DNA of 64,000 nucleotides from assembly GCA_026018925.1 (NCBI GenBank), contig JAKSZU010000163.1, forward strand, positions 310,001-374,000, given 5' to 3'. How positions within the stretch are numbered: the stretch's first letter is position 1; each line of letters begins with the position of its first letter. The DNA comes from Tupaia tana (Eukaryota; Chordata; Mammalia; Scandentia; Tupaiidae). The translations under genes and the position numbers were made by a program. Shown here piece after piece: positions 59,197 through 64,000 of this stretch. Under the pieces are notes generated by a model. That model searched no databases and was not told where the DNA came from. It saw nothing but the letters and a program-made list of their open reading frames with translations.

Positions 59197-60294
59197 GGGA
59201 ACTAGATATTTCAGGGCACAGGCGAAATGAAGATTTTCTACTTATAATTCAGCTTCCAGCAAGCAAAGCTAGTGTGGTAGGGAGCCCCTCTGGCCTTCTA
59301 TCCCTGTCTCTGTGTCTCTGAGGTCTCTGTCTCTCTCTGCTCCTGTCTCCTCATTTTTTTTTGGTAATTTTTCCATTTTACGATTTTTTTAAAGGTACAA
59401 TTTCTCTCTGGCTCTCAGCTCCATCTTTTGTTTTCTTAATAAGCCCTTCTGCTCCTTTCTCCCAGGCAGGAGAGTTGAGCCATTCTCTGAGAAGTTTCCA
59501 CATGGATACTGGGAACTAGATATTTCAGGGCACAGGCGAAATGAAGGTTTTCTACTCATAATTCAGCTTCCAGCAAGCAAAGCTAGTGTGGTAGGGAGCC
59601 CCTCTGGCCTTCTATACCTGTCTCTGTGTCTCTGAGGTCTCTGTCTCTCTCTGCTACTGTCTCCTCATTTATTTTGGTAATTTTTCATTTTTACGATTTT
59701 TTTAAAGGTAGAATTTCTCTCTGGCTCTCAGCTCCATCTTTTGTTTTGTTAATAAGCCCTTCTGCTCCTTTCTCCCAGGCAGGAGAGTTGAGCCATTCTC
59801 TGAGAGGATTCCAGTTCGATACTGGGAACTAGATATTTCAGGGCACAGGCGAAATGAAGATTTTCTACTCATAATTCAACCTCCAGCAAGCAAAGCTTGT
59901 GTGGTAGGGAGCCCCTCTGGCCTTCTATCCCTGTCTCTGTGTCTCTGAGGTCTCTGTCTCTCTCTGCTCCTGTCTCCTCCTATTTTTTTGGTAATTTTTC
60001 CTTTTTACGATTTTTTTAAAGGTAGAATTTCTCTCTGGCTCTCAGCTCCATCTTTTGTTTTGTTAATAAGCCCTTCTGCTCCTTTCTCCCAGGCAGGAGA
60101 GTTGAGCCATTCTCTGAGAAGATTCCACATGGATACTGGGAACTAGATATTTCAGGGCACAGGCGAAATGAAGATTTTCTACTCATAATTCAGCCTCCAG
60201 CAAGCAAAGCTAGTGTGGTAGGGAGCCCCTCTGGCCTTCTATCCCTGTCTCTGTGTCTCTGAGGTCTCTGTCTCTCTCTGCTCCTGTCTCCTCA

Positions 60295-60330
60295 TTTTTT
60301 TTGGTAATTTTTCCTTTTTACGATTTTTTT
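60295..60330 (+). other. T-tract cluster of the monomer (example copy)
   Basis: Four runs of T (8, 5, 5 and 7 bases) are separated by ggtaa, cc and acga. Their centres lie about 11.5, 7 and 10 bp apart, so some of the tracts are close to helical phase and the segment may be intrinsically bent. Every copy keeps the cluster. The first run varies from about T4 to T11 between copies and the last is usually T6-T8, as expected from replication slippage. Bending is an inference from A-tract behaviour and has not been calculated. Confidence 0.6.
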
Positions 60331-60375
60331 AAAGGTAGAAATTCTCTCTGGCTCTCAGCTCCATCTTTTGTTTTG

Positions 60376-60405
60376 TTAATAAGCCCTTCTGCTCCTTTCT
60401 CCCAG
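60376..60405 (+). other. 3' splice-site-like motif in every monomer (example copy)
   Basis: The + strand carries ttaat, which fits the loose branch-point pattern yUnAy with its A at 60379. A pyrimidine-rich tract follows and ends in CAG at 60405, 26 bases after that A. This arrangement resembles a vertebrate 3' splice site and repeats in nearly all copies. An AAG|GTAGAA sequence about 70 bp upstream (60333) is a weak donor match. Nothing shows that it is used; a pyrimidine-rich satellite can produce such a match by chance. Confidence 0.3.
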
Positions 60406-61075
60406 GCAGGAGAGTTGAGCCATTCTCTCAGAAGATTCCACATGGATACTGGGAACTAGATATTTCAGGGCACAGGCGAAAGGAAGATTTTCTACTCATA
60501 ATTCTGCCTCCAGCAAGCAAAGCTAGTGTGGTAGGGAGCCCCTCTGGCCTTCTATCCCTGTCTCTGTGTCTCTGAGGTCTCTGTCTCTCTCTGCTCCTGT
60601 CTCCTCATTTTTTTTTGGTAATTTTTCCTTTTTATGATGTTTTTAAAGGTAGAATTTCTCTCTGGCTCTCAGCTCCATCTTTTGTTTTGTTAATAAGCCC
60701 TTCTGCTCCTTTCTCCCAGGCAGGAGAGTTGAGCCATTCTCTGAGAAGATTCCACATGGATACTGGGAACTAGATATTTCAGGGAACAGGCGAAATGAAG
60801 ATTTTCTACTCATAATTCAGCCTCCAGCAAGCAAAGCTAGTGTGGTAGGGAGCCCCTCTGGCCTTCTATCCCTGTCTCTGTGTCTCTGAGGTCTCTGTCT
60901 CTCTCTGCTCCTCTCTTCATACTATTTTGGTAATTTTTTCTTTTTACGATTTTTTTAAAGGTAGAATTTCTCTCTGGCTCTCAGCTCCATTTTTGTTTTG
61001 TTAATAAGCCCTTCTGCTCCTTTCTCCCAGGCAGGAGAGTTGAGCCATTCTCTGGGAAGATTCCACATGGATGCC

Positions 61076-62953
61076 GGGAACTAGATATTTCAGGGCACAG
61101 GCGAAATGAAGATTTTCTACTTATAATTCAGCTTCCAGCAAGCAAAGCTAGTGTGGTAGGGAGCCCCTCTGGCCTTCTATCCCTGTCTCTGTGTCTCTGA
61201 GGTCTCTGTCTCTCTCTGCTCCTGTCTCCTCATTTTTTTTTGGTAATTTTTCCATTTTACGATTTTTTTAAAGGTACAATTTCTCTCTGGTTCTCAGCTC
61301 CATCTTTTGTTTTCTTAATAAGCCCTTCTGCTCCTTTCTCCCAGGCAGGAGAGTTGAGCCATTCTCTGAGAAGTTTCCACATGGATACTGGGAACTAGAT
61401 ATTTCAGGGCACAGGCGAAATGAAGGTTTTCTACTCATAATTCAGCTTCCAGCAAGCAAAGCTAGTGTGGTAGGGAGCCCCTCTGGCCTTCTATACCTGT
61501 CTCTGTGTCTCTGAGGTCTCTGTCTCTCTCTGCTACTGTCTCCTCATTTATTTTGGTAATTTTTCATTTTTACGATTTTTTTAAAGGTAGAATTTCTCTC
61601 TGGCTCTCAGCTCCATCTTTTGTTTTGTTAATAAGCCCTTCTGCTCCTTTCTCCCAGGCAGGAGAGTTGAGCCATTCTCTGAGAGGATTCCAGTTCGATA
61701 CTGGGAACTAGATATTTCAGGGCACAGGCGAAATGAAGATTTTCTACTCATAATTCAACCTCCAGCAAGCAAAGCTTGTGTGGTAGGGAGCCCCTCTGGC
61801 CTTCTATCCCTGTCCCTGTGTCTCTGAGGTCTCTGTCTCTCTCTGCTCCTGTCTCCTCCTATTTTTTTGGTAATTTTTCCTTTTTACGATTTTTTTAAAG
61901 GTAGAATTTCTCTCTGGCTCTCAGCTCCATCTTTTGTTTTGTTAATAAGCCCTTCTGCTCCTTTCTCCCAGGCAGGAGAGTTGAGCCATTCTCTGAGAAG
62001 ATTCCACATGGATACTGGGAACTAGATATTTCAGGGCACAGGCGAAATGAAGATTTTCTACTCATAATTCAGCCTCCAGCAAGCAAAGCTAGTGTGGTAG
62101 GGAGCCCCTCTGGCCTTCTATCCCTGTCTCTGTGTCTCTGAGGTCTCTGTCTCTCTCTGCTCCTGTCTCCTCATTTTTTTTGGTAATTTTTCCTTTTTAC
62201 GATTTTTTTAAAGGTAGAAATTCTCTCTGGCTCTCAGCTCCATCTTTTGTTTTGTTAATAAGCCCTTCTGCTCCTTTCTCCCAGGCAGGAGAGTTGAGCC
62301 ATTCTCTCAGAAGATTCCACATGGATACTGGGAACTAGATATTTCAGGGCACAGGCGAAATGAAGATTTTCTACTCATAATTCAGCCTCCAGCAAGCAAA
62401 GCTAGTGTGGTAGGGAGCCCCTCTGGCCTTCTGTCCCTGTCTCTGTGTCTCTGAGGTCTCTGTCTCTCTCTGCTCCTGTCTCTTCATTTTTTTTTGTAAT
62501 TTTTTCTTTTTACGATTTTTTTAAAGGTAGAATTTCTCTCTGGCTCTCAGCTCCATCTTTTGTTTTGTTAATAAGCCCTTCTGCTCCTTTCTCCCAGGCA
62601 GGAGAGTTGAGCCATTCTCTGAGAAGATTCCACATGGATACTGGGAACTAGATATTTCAGGGCACAGTCGAAATGAAGATTTTCTACTCATAATTCAGCC
62701 TCCAGCAAGCAAAGCTAGTGTGGTAGGGAGCCCCTCTGGCCTTCTATCCCTGTCTCTGTGTCTCTGAGGTCTCTGTCTCTCTCTGCTCCTCTCTTCATAT
62801 TTTTTTGGTAATTTTTTCTTTTTACGATTTTTTTAAAGGTAGAATTTCTCTCTGGCTCTCAGCTCCATTTTTGTTTTGTTAATAAGCCCTTCTGCTCCTT
62901 TCTCCCAGGCAGGAGAGTTGATCCATTCTCTGAGAAGATTCCACATGGATGCC
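61076..62953 (+). repeat. Block D3, third copy with two altered monomers (1878 bp)
   Basis: Monomers one to four match D2 closely. The fifth, expected to have aaaggaag and tatgatgttttt, instead has aatgaag, ctgtccctg and ctcttcatttttttttg. The sixth has cagtcgaaatg but keeps ctctcttcatatt, ccatttttgttttg and gatgccggg. The fifth resembles 37990-38090, so a local exchange or conversion is likely. Confidence 0.84.
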
Positions 62954-63267
62954 GGGAACTAGATATTTCAGGACACAGGCGAAATGAAGATTTTCTACTT
63001 ATAATTCAGCTTCCAGCAAGCAAAGCTAGTGTGGTAGGGAGCCCCTCTGGCCTTCTATCCCTGTCTCTGTGTCTCTGAGGTCTCTGTCTCTCTTTGCTCC
63101 TGTCTCCTCAAATTTTTTTGGTAATTTTTCCTTTTTACGATGTTTTTAAAAGTAGAATTTCTCTCTGGCTCTCAGCTCCATCTTTTGTTTTGTTAATAAG
63201 CCCTTCTGCTCCTTTCTCCCAGGCAGGAGAGTTGAGCCATTCTCTGAGAAGATTCCACATGGATACT
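62954..63267 (+). repeat. Single monomer between D3 and E5
   Basis: This monomer has ggacacagg, cttataattcagcttcc, tctctttgctcc, tcaaatttttttgg and a tacgatgtttttaaaag tract. The cttataattcagcttcc variant follows gatgccggg, as it does in cassette F and block D. Confidence 0.78.
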
Positions 63268-64000
63268 TGGAACTAGATATTTCAGGGCACAGGCGAAAGG
63301 AAGATTTTCTACTCATAATTCTGCCCTCAGCAAGCAAAGCTAGTGTGGTAGGGAGCCCCTCTGGCCTTCTATCCCTGTCTCTGTGTCTCTGAGGTCTCTG
63401 TCTCTCTCTGCTCCTGTCTCCACAAATTTTTTTGGTAATTTTTCCTTTTTACGATTTTTTTAAAAGAAGAATTTCTCTCTGGCTCTCAGCTCCATCTTTT
63501 GTTTTGTTAATAAGCCCTTCTGCTCCTTTCTCCCAGGCAGGAGAGTTGAGTCATTCTCTGAGAAGTTTCCACATGGATACTGGGAAGTAGATATTTCAGG
63601 GAACAGGCGAAATGAAGATTTTCTACTCATAATTCAGACTCCAGCAAGCAAAGCTAGTGTGGAAGGGAGCCCCTCTGGCCTTCTATCACTGTCTCTGTGT
63701 CTCTGAGGTCTCTGTTTCTCTCTGCTCCTGTCTCCTCATTTTTTTTTGGTAATTTTTCCTTTTTACGATTTTTTTAAAGGTAGAATTACTCTCTGGCTCT
63801 CAGCTCCATCTTTTCTTTTGTTAATAAGAACTTCTGCTCCTTTCTCCCAGGCAGGAGAGTTGAGCCATTCTCTGAGAAGATTCCACAGGGATACTGGAAA
63901 CTAGATATTTCAGGGCACAGGCGAAATGAAGATTTTCTACTCATAATTCAGCCTCCAGCAAGCAAAGCTAGTGTGGTAGGGAGCCCCTCTGGCCTTCTAT
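63268..64000 (+). repeat. Variant cassette E5, truncated by the window edge
   Basis: The markers match the start of cassette E: ccacaaattt at 63420, gggaagtag with gggaacagg, cagactcc and ggaaggg, then ttactctctgg and cttttcttttg, ending with ggaaactag near 63896. As in E1, the monomer with gggaagtag follows. The window stops 105 bp into the next monomer, so the later members of the cassette are probably to the right. Confidence 0.75.

Larger units (their letters stand above)
60138..60450 (+). repeat. Representative 313 bp monomer
   Basis: This copy is close to the common form and serves as a reference. In order it holds gggaactag (60138), the CpG-bearing aggcgaaatg (60161), cagcctccagcaagcaaagc (60191), a CT-rich run (60246-60293), T8 (60295-60302), ggtaa, T5 (60308-60312), T5 (60315-60319), the second CpG in acga (60320-60323), T7 (60324-60330), aaaggtag, ttgttaataa (60373), a pyrimidine tract ending in CAG at 60405, and a closing attctct..gaagattcc stretch. 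GC is 138 of 313, about 44%. The 15-mer tctgctcctgtctcc (60277) recurs as tctgctcctttctcc (60388) 111 bp on, with one mismatch. This copy has ctctcagaag at its end where most copies have ctctgagaag. Confidence 0.9.
59197..61075 (+). repeat. Block D2, tandem copy of D1 (1879 bp)
   Basis: D2 repeats the six D monomer types. It shares with D3 several changes absent from D1: ctatacctg for ctatagctg, catttattttgg, tttttcattttt, and gattccagttcgat for gattccagttggat. The ctctcagaag variant sits in the fourth monomer of D2 and D3. Its own last monomer has catactattttgg. Confidence 0.87.
1..64000 (+). repeat. Satellite array, ~313 bp monomer, ~204 head-to-tail copies
   Basis: Landmark strings such as gggaactagatatttcaggg, cagcaagcaaagctag and ttgttaataagccc recur every 311-316 bp from the first line to the last, always in the same orientation. 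From the first landmark at 1 to the last near 63896 there is room for 204 monomers with a mean of 313.2 bp. Neighbouring copies differ by a few percent, mostly single substitutions and T-tract length changes. I found no inversion, large deletion, foreign insertion or unique spacer. Both edges lie inside the array, so its true length is unknown. Long homogeneous satellite of this kind is typical of centromeric or other constitutive heterochromatin in eukaryotes. That location is inferred, and I do not recognise the family. Confidence 0.97.

Noticed and set aside
60246..60293. Independent CT microsatellite.
   Set aside because: It is a fixed part of every monomer and changes little in length between copies, so it is a segment of the satellite and not a separate locus.
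60138..60450. CENP-B box in the monomer.
   Set aside because: I looked for the core pattern TTCGnnnnAnnCGGG on both strands. The consensus has only two CpGs, neither in that context. The rare ttttttcgattt variants (9583, 47162) lack the downstream CGGG.
1..64000. CRISPR array.
   Set aside because: The repeat unit is 313 bp with no alternation of short repeats and unique spacers, and the context is eukaryotic satellite.
1..64000. Assignment to a named satellite family or species.
   Set aside because: I do not recognise the monomer. A search of repeat libraries with the 60138-60450 monomer would decide; I cannot run it and will not guess a name.

Overview
The whole 64 kb window is one uninterrupted array of tandem satellite DNA. 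A monomer of about 313 bp repeats head to tail, always in the same orientation, from base 1 to base 64000. That is about 204 copies, and both window edges fall inside the array. I see no protein-coding gene, no RNA gene and no transposon insertion. The organism is a eukaryote, since long homogeneous satellite with higher-order structure belongs to large eukaryotic chromosomes. A vertebrate seems most likely because the few CpG sites look damaged by methyl-CpG deamination, but I do not recognise the satellite family and cannot name the species. The array could be centromeric, pericentromeric or another heterochromatic block; nothing in the sequence decides this.

The monomer reads, on the + strand: a mixed segment of about 105 bp; a CT-rich segment of about 50 bp built from TCTCTG-like units; a short hypervariable stretch; a T-tract cluster (T8, T5, T5, T7); a segment ending in a pyrimidine tract plus CAG; and a closing segment with a near-palindrome. 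The + strand is pyrimidine-rich. GC is about 44% by hand count of the monomer at 60138-60450.

Monomers carry private variants, and these repeat in fixed order, revealing nested higher-order repeats (HORs). Layout: 1-940 ordinary monomers; 941-2507 cassette E1; 2508-4386 mixed; 4387-6896 cassettes F1 and F2 (4-mers); 7211-22246 block A in three tandem copies of 15, 19 and 14 monomers; 22247-23929 mixed; about 23930-31440 block B, a tandem pair of 12-mers; 31948-33827 block G, a pair of 3-mers; 34455-35707 cassette E2; 35708-38839 mixed; 38840-40093 cassette F3; about 40600-42005 a partial A copy; 42600-52613 block C, a pair of 16-mers of exactly 5007 bp each; 52929-53869 cassette E3; 54812-56064 cassette E4; 57319-62953 block D, three tandem 6-mers; 63268-64000 cassette E5, cut by the window edge.

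The many 60-118-codon open frames are by-products of the repeat. The + strand frames mostly begin at GTG, the minus-strand frames mostly begin at ATG, and both open or close with T-tract length. The informative content is the record of unequal exchange: one crossover in A2 can be placed within 33 bp, a possible contraction of the same block lies near 42 kb, and the 5 kb pair C is almost free of differences.
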